A stretch of 64,000 nucleotides of DNA from Rhizobium freirei PRF 81 (lineage in GTDB: Bacteria > Pseudomonadota > Alphaproteobacteria > Rhizobiales > Rhizobiaceae): NCBI RefSeq assembly GCF_000359745.1, contig NZ_AQHN01000088.1, positions 1 through 64,000 on the forward strand, given 5' to 3'. The notes beneath the pieces were generated by a model. It was given only the letters and a program-made list of their open reading frames with translations, was not told the origin of the DNA and searched no databases. Both the position numbers and the translations under genes were made by a program. Below are positions 1-8,102 of this stretch, in pieces. Every line of letters starts with the position of its first letter. Within the stretch, counting starts at the first letter, position 1.

Positions 1-9
1 GGAGTTGTG

Positions 10-1560
10 ATGAACGACGCACCCGACATCGTCATCGTTGGTTCAGGAGTGGGAGGCGCATCGGTCGCAGCCGGTTTGGCTGCGACGGGCGCCCGCATCC
101 TGATCCTCGAAGCCGGCGATCACATCGCCGACGATCCCGTGAACAGGGACCAGCGCGCCATCTTTCAGCGCGGCCATTTTCGCCCGAAGGAAACTTGGTA
201 CGAGGCGGGCGGCAAGGGCTTCAATCCCGGCAACTACTACAATGTCGGCGGCAACTCGAAATTCTATGGCGCGGTGCTCTCACGCTATCGCCGGGAAGAT
301 TTCGAAACCATCCATCACCAGGAGGGTATTTCTCCAGCCTGGCCATTTCCCTACGAGGTTCTCGAACCGTGGTACGGCCGCGCTGAGCGCCTATACAACG
401 TGCGCGGCACGCTCGGAGAGGATCCAACAGAACCGCTCCATTCGCTCCCGTACGAATATCCGCCCGTGCCGGATGAGCCGGCCATTGCCGAGGTGCGAGC
501 CCGGTTGAAGAGGAGGGGTTTGCATCCGTCATCCCTGCCGCTGGGCATCGACCTCGACAAATGGCTGGAAAAGGCGAGGACGCCTTGGGATGCGCATCCA
601 AATTCCCAGGACGGAAAGATGGATGCCGAGACAGCGGCCCTGGCGGTTGCCCTGCGGCACAGAAACGTAAGGCTCGAGACGAACGCTCGGGTGATCAGGC
701 TAGAAGCCGGTCAAAACGGCCGGATAGAGCAGGTCGTTTATCTGAAGGGCGGACGGCCCCTTACAGTCGCGCCCGGGATCGTCATACTCTCGGCCGGCGC
801 AGTCCAGTCGTCGGCTCTTCTGCTCCGGTCGGCCAACGATCGCTACAAGACGGGTCTTGCGAACTCGTCCGATCAGGTCGGCCGCAACTTCATGAACCAT
901 AATGCATCGGCCGTCATCGGCATCTCGCCGACGTTCCGCAACGACTCCGTCTACCAGAAGACATTCGCCTTCAACGATTTCTATCTCTCGGACGGACGGG
1001 GTGGCCCGCCGCTTGGAAACGTCCAGCTTCTCGGGCGCGTCTCCGGTAAGATCCTCAAGGGTTCCTTGCCCCGCGTTCCCGAATGGCTTCTCAATCTCGT
1101 CACGGCGCACGCCATCGATTTTTACGCGATGAGCGAAGACATTCCCAACCCCGAGAGCCGCGTGACGGTCGACGGCGATCGCGTGATCCTGCAATGGCAG
1201 CGCACGAACTGGGCAGCACACCTGGCGCTGGTCGCAAAGCTGAAGGACATTCTGAAATCAATCGGCTTCCCGATCGTGCTTGCGAGAGCATTCGACAAGC
1301 GCACTCCTTCGCATCAGTGCGGAACCATCCGCATCGGCAACGACCCCGCAGCCGCACCGCTCGATGGTTTCTGCCGCGCATATGACCATCAAAATCTGTT
1401 CGTCGTGGACGCGAGCTTCCTGCCTACGTCGGCAGCGGTCAATCCGGCCCTGACGATTGCCAGTCAGGCATTGCGGGTCGCGGACCACATCGCGTCGAAG
1501 GACTTAATGCAGACGGGCCTCAACACCGCGGCCGATCCGTCCACCTCTGGAATTCAATAG
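10..1560 (+). CDS. GMC-family FAD oxidoreductase
   Basis: A 516-residue flavoprotein of the glucose-methanol-choline oxidoreductase family, which oxidises alcohols or sugars with FAD. The N-terminal dinucleotide-binding motif VGSGVGGASVAAG starts about residue 10. The C-terminal block contains a His in SHQCGT and an Asn in NPALTI, the positions of the usual GMC His/Asn catalytic pair. ATG at 10 is preferred over the adjacent GTG at 7 because GGAG at 1-4 is better spaced for it. A second GMC gene follows after 9 bases, so the two are cotranscribed and may act in sequence or on related substrates. The substrate cannot be read from the sequence. Anything further upstream in the operon lies outside the window. 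Confidence 0.9.
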   Translation: MNDAPDIVIVGSGVGGASVAAGLAATGARILILEAGDHIADDPVNRDQRAIFQRGHFRPKETWYEAGGKGFNPGNYYNVGGNSKFYGAVLSRYRREDFETIHHQEGISPAWPFPYEVLEPWYGRAERLYNVRGTLGEDPTEPLHSLPYEYPPVPDEPAIAEVRARLKRRGLHPSSLPLGIDLDKWLEKARTPWDAHPNSQDGKMDAETAALAVALRHRNVRLETNARVIRLEAGQNGRIEQVVYLKGGRPLTVAPGIVILSAGAVQSSALLLRSANDRYKTGLANSSDQVGRNFMNHNASAVIGISPTFRNDSVYQKTFAFNDFYLSDGRGGPPLGNVQLLGRVSGKILKGSLPRVPEWLLNLVTAHAIDFYAMSEDIPNPESRVTVDGDRVILQWQRTNWAAHLALVAKLKDILKSIGFPIVLARAFDKRTPSHQCGTIRIGNDPAAAPLDGFCRAYDHQNLFVVDASFLPTSAAVNPALTIASQALRVADHIASKDLMQTGLNTAADPSTSGIQ

Positions 1561-1569
1561 GATAACGAC

Positions 1570-3225
1570 ATGGCTTTCGACTATATCATCACGGGTGCCG
1601 GACCAGCGGGATGCGTGCTTGCCAACCGCCTCAGCGAAGATCCGAACGTGAAGGTGTTTTTGCTCGAGGCAGGCGGCGGAGACTGGAACCCCCTGTTCCA
1701 CATGCCCGCCGGTTTCGCAAAGATGACCAAGGGCGTCGCGAGCTGGGGCTGGCACACGGTGCCGCAGAAGCACATGAAGGGCAGGGTGCTGCGCTACACG
1801 CAGGCCAAGGTCATCGGCGGCGGCTCCTCCATCAACGCCCAACTCTATACGCGCGGAAACTCCGCCGACTACGACCTGTGGGCAAGCGAGGACGGATGCG
1901 AGGGGTGGGATTACCGCTCCATTCTGCCCTATTTCAAGCGCGCCGAGGACAATCAGCGCTTTGCGGACGACTATCATTCCTATGGCGGTCCGCTTGGCGT
2001 CTCGATGCCGGCCGCGCCGCTGCCGATCTGCGACGCCTATATCCGCGCCGGGCAGGAGCTCGGCATTCCGTACAACCATGATTTCAACGGCCGTCAGCAG
2101 GCGGGCGTCGGCTTCTATCAGCTGACCCAGCGCGACCGTCGCCGCTCGTCGGCCTCAATGGCATATCTCTCGCCCATCAAGGACCGGAAGAACCTGACGG
2201 TGCGCACCGGCGCTCGCGTCTCGCGCATCGTTCTAGAAGGCAAGCGCGCCGTCGGCGTCGAGATCGTCGGTAAGAACGGCGTCGAGATCGTCCGGGCAGA
2301 TCGCGAAGTCCTGGTAACCTCCGGCGCGATCGGCTCGCCGAAGCTGCTGCAGCAATCCGGGATCGGACCTGGCGACCATCTTCGTTCGGTGGGCGTAAAT
2401 GTGCAGCATGATCTCCCCGGCGTAGGCGGTAATATGCAAGATCACCTCGACCTCTTCGTCATCGCCGAATGCACCGGCGATCATACCTATGACGGCGTTG
2501 CGAAACTCCATCGAACGCTCTGGGCCGGCATTCAATACGTCCTGTTCAAGACCGGGCCGGTCGCGTCATCGCTCTTCGAAACGGGCGGCTTTTGGTATGC
2601 CGATCCGAATGCGCGGTCTCCGGACATCCAATTCCATCTGGGCCTCGGATCAGGCATCGAGGCCGGCGTCGAACGGCTGAAAAATGCCGGCGTGACACTG
2701 AATTCGGCTTACTTGCATCCGCGGTCCCGTGGAACCGTGCGCCTGTCTTCTGCCGATCCTGCCGCCGCTCCTCTGATCGATCCCAATTACTGGTCCGACC
2801 CGCATGACAGGGAAATGTCACTGGAAGGACTGAAGGTCGCGCGCGAAATCATGCAGCAGGCAGCTTTGAAGCCGTTCGTGCTTGCCGAGCGTCTACCGGG
2901 GCCGAAGGTCATGACCGACGAGCAGCTTTTCGAATATGGGTGTGCGAACGCCAAGACGGACCATCATCCCGTCGGCACTTGCAAGATGGGCACTGGCCCG
3001 GAGGCTGTCGTCGGCCTCGATCTGAAGGTTCACGGTTTGGAGGGGCTGCGCGTCTGCGATTCCTCGGTGATGCCCAGGGTTCCATCATGCAATACGAACG
3101 CGCCCACCATCATGGTCGGCGAGAAGGGTGCGGATCTGATCCGTGGCCTGCCGGCATTGCCGGCCGCTGTCTTTACGCAGGAGCGAAACGACACCCGTCC
3201 GCGGGCGCGAGCCGATATCCGCTGA
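1570..3225 (+). CDS. GMC-family oxidoreductase (choline dehydrogenase-like)
   Basis: A 551-residue FAD enzyme of the GMC family, closer in layout to choline/alcohol dehydrogenases than its upstream neighbour. The FAD motif GAGPAGCVLANRL begins at about residue 9, followed by the ADP-binding acidic end LLEAGG. The GGGSSINAQLYTRG signature lies around residue 85. The C-terminal catalytic region has HHPVGTCKMG and the Asn of NTNAPTIMVG. It is shorter and more canonical than the first GMC protein, so the pair are distant paralogues rather than a recent duplication. The tail after about residue 530 is Arg-rich and unlike the family. A short perfect hairpin follows before the next gene. Substrate unknown. 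Confidence 0.9.
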   Translation: MAFDYIITGAGPAGCVLANRLSEDPNVKVFLLEAGGGDWNPLFHMPAGFAKMTKGVASWGWHTVPQKHMKGRVLRYTQAKVIGGGSSINAQLYTRGNSADYDLWASEDGCEGWDYRSILPYFKRAEDNQRFADDYHSYGGPLGVSMPAAPLPICDAYIRAGQELGIPYNHDFNGRQQAGVGFYQLTQRDRRRSSASMAYLSPIKDRKNLTVRTGARVSRIVLEGKRAVGVEIVGKNGVEIVRADREVLVTSGAIGSPKLLQQSGIGPGDHLRSVGVNVQHDLPGVGGNMQDHLDLFVIAECTGDHTYDGVAKLHRTLWAGIQYVLFKTGPVASSLFETGGFWYADPNARSPDIQFHLGLGSGIEAGVERLKNAGVTLNSAYLHPRSRGTVRLSSADPAAAPLIDPNYWSDPHDREMSLEGLKVAREIMQQAALKPFVLAERLPGPKVMTDEQLFEYGCANAKTDHHPVGTCKMGTGPEAVVGLDLKVHGLEGLRVCDSSVMPRVPSCNTNAPTIMVGEKGADLIRGLPALPAAVFTQERNDTRPRARADIR

Positions 3226-3237
3226 GAACATTATTTG

Positions 3238-3256
3238 CCGATCCGAAGAGGATCGG
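3238..3256 (+). other. Small perfect hairpin between operon genes
   Basis: CCGATCC and GGATCGG pair as a 7-bp stem around a 5-base GAAGA loop. It sits in the 45-base gap between the second GMC gene and the Gfo/Idh gene, 7 bases before that gene's ribosome binding site. There is no T-run after it, so it is more likely an mRNA stability or spacing element than a terminator. Function is inferred only from position. Confidence 0.4.
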
Positions 3257-3270
3257 ACCGCAGGGGAGTT

Positions 3271-4446
3271 ATGGAAATGGCCGAAGTGAGAGTAGCAGTG
3301 CTGGGTGGCTCCGGCTGGATGGGCAAGGTTCACACCATGGCCTACCAGACCTTTCCGCACTTTCTCGGCGTGTCGGGCGGCACCGCGCGTGTTGTCGCGA
3401 TCGTCGAGGCAAATCCGAAGGCAGCGGAGGATCTTGCCCGCAGGGCTCCGGGCGCAAAGATTCTCGAGCGATGGGAGCAAGCGGTCAACGACCCAGACGT
3501 CGACCTGATCGACATTTGCCTGCCCGACAGCCTGCATTACGAGGTGGCAAAGGCCGCGCTGATCGCCGGCAAGCATGTCTATTGTGAAAAGCCGCTTGCG
3601 AATACCGCGATCGAAGCGCGAGAGCTTGCTGATATCGCCAGGGACAAGGGCGTCATCACCAGGGTCGGGCACGCATTCCCGCGCAATCCGGTTCATGATC
3701 TCGCCAAGGAGATCATCGAGGCGGGCGAAATCGGCGACATCAAGATGTTCCGCGGCTGCCAGCATGTCGACATGTACGGCGATCCCATGGCTCCTTTCAT
3801 GTGGCGTGCCGACGGCAAGCTTGCGCCGACGGGTATCGTCGGCGACACGGGCTCGCACATCTTCAGCTTCATGGAATTCCTGGTCGGCCGCGTCAGCTCG
3901 CTGATTGCCGACAACCTGATCGTCACGACAAAACGGCCGGTCGTGGAAGGGCTTGCCTATGGCGAGCAGGTCAAGCTGAAGGGCGACGAAAAGTGGGCGG
4001 AAATCACCAACCCCGATGCGACGAACCTTCTTTGCCGTTTTGAAAACGGCGCCGCCGGTATTGTCGATTTCAGCCGCGTCGCGACCGGTCGTAAATTCAT
4101 GCAGACCTATGAAATCTACGGAACCAAGGGCAGCATCGCCTATACTTATGACGAGGTGAACCGGCTTCGTTTCTATACGAATGACGACCGCGCCGGTCGC
4201 GCCGGCTTCCGCGAGATCGACGTGGGTCCCGAAAACCTGACATTCAGGGCCTTTCTTCCGCTGCCAAATTTCGCGCTTGGCTACAATGAAAGCAAGATCA
4301 TCGAGGCTGCGGAAGTCGTCAAATCGATCACGACGAACACGCCGATGTGGCCGACCTTCGAAAGCGGCCATCACATCTGCCAGATCGTCGACGCCTGCAT
4401 GGAATCCTCACGGCTGAAACGCTGGGTTGATATCCCGCTCGCCTGA
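3271..4446 (+). CDS. Gfo/Idh/MocA-family oxidoreductase
   Basis: A 391-residue NAD(P)-dependent dehydrogenase of the Gfo/Idh/MocA family, which usually acts on sugars, inositols or their keto derivatives. The N-terminal Rossmann motif is LGGSGWMGKVH. The family motif CEKPLA, whose Lys takes part in catalysis, is at about residue 110, and the C-terminal half is the usual beta-sheet substrate domain. ATG 3271 is chosen because GGGGAG stands 2-7 bases before it; an upstream TTG at 3235 would add 12 unrelated residues. Its place between two GMC oxidases and a fumarate-reductase-type flavoprotein suggests stepwise oxidation of a polyol or sugar acid. That is inference; the substrate is unknown. 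Confidence 0.88.
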   Translation: MEMAEVRVAVLGGSGWMGKVHTMAYQTFPHFLGVSGGTARVVAIVEANPKAAEDLARRAPGAKILERWEQAVNDPDVDLIDICLPDSLHYEVAKAALIAGKHVYCEKPLANTAIEARELADIARDKGVITRVGHAFPRNPVHDLAKEIIEAGEIGDIKMFRGCQHVDMYGDPMAPFMWRADGKLAPTGIVGDTGSHIFSFMEFLVGRVSSLIADNLIVTTKRPVVEGLAYGEQVKLKGDEKWAEITNPDATNLLCRFENGAAGIVDFSRVATGRKFMQTYEIYGTKGSIAYTYDEVNRLRFYTNDDRAGRAGFREIDVGPENLTFRAFLPLPNFALGYNESKIIEAAEVVKSITTNTPMWPTFESGHHICQIVDACMESSRLKRWVDIPLA

Positions 4447-4472
4447 TCGACCCTTTTCAAGGACCAACGCCA

Positions 4473-6554
4473 ATGACCATCGATGTTCCGCAACACATTC
4501 TTGACGCACTGACGGACGTCGACATGCCGAGACTTTCTCCGGAGGCGGCTTCCTCGGAGACTGTCCGGCTCGCGGGCCTCGACGTGCCGGTCTATCGGGC
4601 GGGCTGTGTCGTCGTCGGCTCCGGTGCGGCTGGATTGCGGGCCGCCGTCGAGATGAAGCGTCGCCGCGACGATGTGGTCATCATGAGTCAGAGCGCATGG
4701 GGAGGGACGTCCGCCTGTTCGGGTTCCGACAAGCAGACGCTCCATACGGCAAACACCGCCGACCAGGGCGACAACTTCAAGGCCATGGCGCGGGCGATCC
4801 GCGCTGGCGGCGCCATGGACGAGGACACGGCCTATGTTGAAGCCGTCGGTTCCGCCCGCATGATGGCGTCCCTGCAGTTCCTTGGTCTGCCGCTGCCGCA
4901 GGACCCACTGGGCGGAACGCTCAGATATCAGACCGACCATGATGAAGTCGGTCGCGCGACGAGCTGCGGGCCACGCACGTCGCGTTTGATGGTCAAAGTC
5001 CTGGCGGAAGAGGCCATTCGCCTCGGCGTCCCCTTCTTCAATCACACCACTGCCGTGAGGATCCTGACGCAGGGTGAGGGCGAGCATCGCCGCGTCGTCG
5101 GTGTGCTCGCAATCCGCGCGAGCGACCGCAGCGATGCCAACCAGTTCGGCTTGGCGCTTTTCGCATGCGAAGTGCTGGTGCTTGCTGCCGGCGGACCGGG
5201 CGAACTTTATCGCGACAGCGTCTATCCGAATGGCTGCTTCGGATCGCTTGGCCTGGCTCTGGAGGCCGGCGTCGAGCTCGTCAACCTCACGGAAAGCCAG
5301 TTCGGCATCGGCACGCGCAGGGAAGGATTTCCGTGGAACTTGTCCGGGACCTATGTGCAGGCGATCCCGCATATCTATTCGGTCGATGCCGACGGCACCG
5401 AGCATCACTTCCTGGCGCAGTACTACCGGACGACGCAGGAGATGGCCTCGAACGTCTTCCGCAAGGGCTATCAGTGGCCGTTCCATTCGACGCGAATGCT
5501 GGACTTCGGTTCGAGCCTGGTCGATCTTGCGATCTTCCGGGAGAGCGCGGCCGGTCGGCGCGTGTTCATGGACTTCAATCGCAACCCTCTGCCGGTGCCG
5601 GGCGACCTGCCGTTCGACCTTAGCCGGCTCGACGACGACGTGAAGCGTTACCTCGGCAATGCCGGCGCGGGGCAGGAGATGCCGATCCAGCGATTGCGGC
5701 ATATGAACCCGCTCGCGATCGAACTCTATCGCCGCTACAAGGTCGATATCGCTGCGGAGCCGCTCGAATTTGCCGTCAACAACCAGCACATGAACGGCGG
5801 CATCATGGTCGACACATGGGGCCGCAGCAGCCTCAGAGGCTGCTATGCGATCGGCGAGGCGGCGGGCACGCATGGGGTGACCCGTCCGGGCGGCGCGGCT
5901 CTTAATGCCGGCCAGGTCTTCGGCACGCGGGTCGCCGAACATATCGGCGCGCGCGGACAGGCGCGGACCGCTCCGACCGCTGACATATTGGCTGTCGCAG
6001 AGGCAGGTGCCATCGAGATCCTCGCGATCCTGAGACCGGATAGCTTCCTGACCGTCAAGACGATCCGATCACAAGTGCAGTCGCGCATGAGTGACAAGGC
6101 CGGCCTGATCTGTGACGCCGATGGCGTCTGCGAAGCGCTTGCCGAGGCGAGGAAGCTCAACGCAGAGATAAAGGAAAAGGGTATCGCCTTCGAACGCGCA
6201 GCGGAGGCGGGCAGGGCATTGCAATGGCGACAAACGGCGCTCGCGTCCGAGGCCGTCCTCGGTGCGCTCGACTATTTCATCCGCAACGGCGGCGGCAGCC
6301 GCGGCGCTCGGGCGATTTGCGACCCTGATGGCGAACTCGTTCCGATCGCAAATTCAGGTCCTCTTGAAGACTACCGCTTTCGCAAGGAGCGTGGCGTACA
6401 TCGCGAAGAACAGATCATCGTCAGGTTGGATAGCGGCACCATGGCGATATCGACACGGCCCAATCGAAAATTCGACGAGAGCGCCAAGTCATTTTTCGAA
6501 CGCGACTGGCCGGCTTGGTTGACGGGCGGCATCTACAACCTTGACGAGAGCTGA
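4473..6554 (+). CDS. FAD-binding fumarate reductase/succinate dehydrogenase-type flavoprotein
   Basis: A 693-residue FAD protein of the fumarate reductase/succinate dehydrogenase/aspartate oxidase superfamily. VVVGSGAAGLRAAVEM (about residues 45-60) binds FAD. The GGTSACSGSDKQ segment resembles the family's GGxxxASGG region. Near the end of the FAD domain, GEAAGTHGVTRPGGAALNAGQ contacts the flavin. A C-terminal helical region of about 150 residues follows. It lacks the iron-sulfur and membrane-anchor partners of true fumarate reductase. Instead a 7Fe ferredoxin gene follows 276 bases later in the same direction, which suggests that ferredoxin is its electron partner. The substrate could be an unsaturated or hydroxylated acid; this is not determinable here. 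Confidence 0.82.
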   Translation: MTIDVPQHILDALTDVDMPRLSPEAASSETVRLAGLDVPVYRAGCVVVGSGAAGLRAAVEMKRRRDDVVIMSQSAWGGTSACSGSDKQTLHTANTADQGDNFKAMARAIRAGGAMDEDTAYVEAVGSARMMASLQFLGLPLPQDPLGGTLRYQTDHDEVGRATSCGPRTSRLMVKVLAEEAIRLGVPFFNHTTAVRILTQGEGEHRRVVGVLAIRASDRSDANQFGLALFACEVLVLAAGGPGELYRDSVYPNGCFGSLGLALEAGVELVNLTESQFGIGTRREGFPWNLSGTYVQAIPHIYSVDADGTEHHFLAQYYRTTQEMASNVFRKGYQWPFHSTRMLDFGSSLVDLAIFRESAAGRRVFMDFNRNPLPVPGDLPFDLSRLDDDVKRYLGNAGAGQEMPIQRLRHMNPLAIELYRRYKVDIAAEPLEFAVNNQHMNGGIMVDTWGRSSLRGCYAIGEAAGTHGVTRPGGAALNAGQVFGTRVAEHIGARGQARTAPTADILAVAEAGAIEILAILRPDSFLTVKTIRSQVQSRMSDKAGLICDADGVCEALAEARKLNAEIKEKGIAFERAAEAGRALQWRQTALASEAVLGALDYFIRNGGGSRGARAICDPDGELVPIANSGPLEDYRFRKERGVHREEQIIVRLDSGTMAISTRPNRKFDESAKSFFERDWPAWLTGGIYNLDES

Positions 6555-6798
6555 AGGCGGGGGCAAGTTTGTATTTGAACCCATAAGGAGCGGCCTGACC
6601 GAAGCAGCTTTGCGAATACGGAATATCTAATCGCAACTTTTGATTGCTGTTCTCTCCCGGAGCCTCCTCGGTTTGAGATTCGACTGTTGTCGGCCTGCCA
6701 ACGGCCGCCCGGCTGATCCAGGCGTTGCCGTTTCGGCAATGAAACGGCCGAAAAACGGCGCTTCTTCAGAACGCTCTTGTTTGCCATAGTTTGCGGAA

Positions 6799-6816
6799 AG
6801 CGCCCTTTAGGGCGCT
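6799..6816 (+). promoter_or_regulatory. Perfect hairpin just upstream of the ferredoxin gene
   Basis: AGCGCCC and GGGCGCT form a 7-bp stem with a TTTA loop, ending 14 bases before the ferredoxin ATG. The 276-base gap before that gene also holds a 6-bp stem (TTGCCG/CGGCAA, 6725-6739). The stem lies close to the weak ribosome binding region (GCGAGG), so it could affect translation or mark processing of the transcript. No T-run follows, so a terminator is unlikely. Inference from position only. Confidence 0.35.
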
Positions 6817-6830
6817 GCGAGGCGAACATT

Positions 6831-7172
6831 ATGGCTTACGTAATCACCGAACCCTGCATCGATACGAAGGACGGAGCCTGCACGGTCGCCTGCCCGGTCG
6901 ATTGCATCTATGAGGGCGGCAGGATGTTCTACATTCAGCCGGAGGAATGCATCAATTGCGGGCTCTGTCTTTCCGTTTGTCCGGTCGACGCTATCTTGTG
7001 GGATGAGGAAATGCCGGCAGAGCGGCTGTTCCTGCGCGACGTCAATCGCGATTTCTTTGCCGATGAAGTCACCGGATGGGGCGCCCCCGGCGGTTGGGAC
7101 AAGAGCCGCGTCACCAGCCTCGATCATCCTTTCGTGGCGGCCTATCGCAGCCCGAGTGAAAACAGAATCTAA
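6831..7172 (+). CDS. 7Fe ferredoxin (3Fe-4S/4Fe-4S)
   Basis: A 113-residue ferredoxin of the FdxA/Azotobacter FdI type, a soluble electron carrier. Cysteines fall at 9, 17, 21, 25, 40, 43, 46 and 50. This is the spacing known for proteins with one 3Fe-4S and one 4Fe-4S cluster (Cys-x7-Cys-x3-CysPro first, then CxxCxxCxxxCP). The tail after residue 60 is the long C-terminal extension usual in this type. ATG 6831 (MAYVITEP) is chosen because it matches the conserved N-terminus; the frame is open further upstream but without family similarity. It is placed to serve the flavoprotein encoded upstream. No other iron-sulfur protein gene is near. Confidence 0.92.
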   Translation: MAYVITEPCIDTKDGACTVACPVDCIYEGGRMFYIQPEECINCGLCLSVCPVDAILWDEEMPAERLFLRDVNRDFFADEVTGWGAPGGWDKSRVTSLDHPFVAAYRSPSENRI

Positions 7173-7193
7173 TAGAATGGGAGGAGCCTTCTC

Positions 7194-8084
7194 GTGACGC
7201 AGACCCGGATTGCCGGCGTGATCGCCGCCGTGCCGACGCCTTTCGACAAGCATGGCGACATCGATGCAGACGCTTTCATCGAGCATGCCCGCTGGTGCCT
7301 GGGCAATGGCTGCGATTTCCTGAACGTGCTGGGCACGACGGGCGAAGCCAATTCTCTTTCCGCTGCCCAGCGCGCCGCTCTCATGACTACTGCGGCACAT
7401 GGATTGGACGGCCGCAGGCTGATGGTCGGAACTGGCACGCCGGATCTTGAAACGACGGCGGTACTGACGCGCCGCGCCTTCGATCTCGGTTTTGCGGCCG
7501 CACTCGTGCTGCCGCCCTATTACTACAAGCCTGTTGAGGAAGACGGCTTGTTCGCCTGGTTCGCCGAGCTTGTGAGAATGACGGCCGAGACGCCAATTCC
7601 GATCTACCTCTACAACTTCCCGCAATTGACCGGCATTGAGTTTTCCCCCGCTTTGTCAGCGCGGCTTTCGCAAGCCTTCCCGGAGCGGATCCATGGGGCG
7701 AAGGATAGTTCCGGCAATCTTGCCTATGCGCGTGAGCTTGCCAAGATCGAAGGCTTCGGCGTCTTCCCGAGCAGCGAGGCGGCACTTGCCGATGCCGGTC
7801 GCGATGGTTACGCCGGCTGCATCTCCGCGACCGTCAATATCGATCCTCGCTCGTCACAGCAGCTGTGGCGCGATCAGCAAAATACCGGACTGTTGGAACA
7901 GGTGCGTGGCCTGCGGCAGGCCATCGCCGCGCATCCCCTTATTCCAGCGGTCAAGCACCTTGTCGATCGCCGCACCGGAAATGCCGTCTGGAACAAGGTA
8001 CTGCCACCGCAGCTGCCGATCACCGACGAGAAGAGGCTCAAAGCTCTCGATGCATTGCGGATCGCCGCACTGGCTGATGTATGA
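7194..8084 (+). CDS. Dihydrodipicolinate synthase-family aldolase
   Basis: A 296-residue class I aldolase of the DapA/N-acetylneuraminate lyase family, which makes or splits C-C bonds of 2-keto acids such as pyruvate. LGTTGEANSLS (about residue 44) is the carboxylate-binding signature. The Tyr of YLYNFP and the Lys of GAKDSSGN (about residues 140 and 168) are the expected catalytic Tyr and Schiff-base Lys. The GTG start at 7194 is supported by GGGAGGAG about 6 bases upstream. It is the last gene of the operon, 18 bases from a convergent gene. In a catabolic operon it is more likely a keto-acid lyase or dehydratase for a sugar acid than a lysine biosynthesis enzyme. Confidence 0.88.
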   Translation: MTQTRIAGVIAAVPTPFDKHGDIDADAFIEHARWCLGNGCDFLNVLGTTGEANSLSAAQRAALMTTAAHGLDGRRLMVGTGTPDLETTAVLTRRAFDLGFAAALVLPPYYYKPVEEDGLFAWFAELVRMTAETPIPIYLYNFPQLTGIEFSPALSARLSQAFPERIHGAKDSSGNLAYARELAKIEGFGVFPSSEAALADAGRDGYAGCISATVNIDPRSSQQLWRDQQNTGLLEQVRGLRQAIAAHPLIPAVKHLVDRRTGNAVWNKVLPPQLPITDEKRLKALDALRIAALADV

Positions 8085-8102
8085 TCTTGCTGTGGCGCGA
8101 TT

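Noticed and set aside
3085..5942. Long minus-strand open frames (429 and 523 codons) opposite the Gfo/Idh and flavoprotein genes
   Set aside because: They lie wholly antisense to well-supported genes, have no family likeness or ribosome sites, and are expected by chance in GC-rich DNA with this codon phase.
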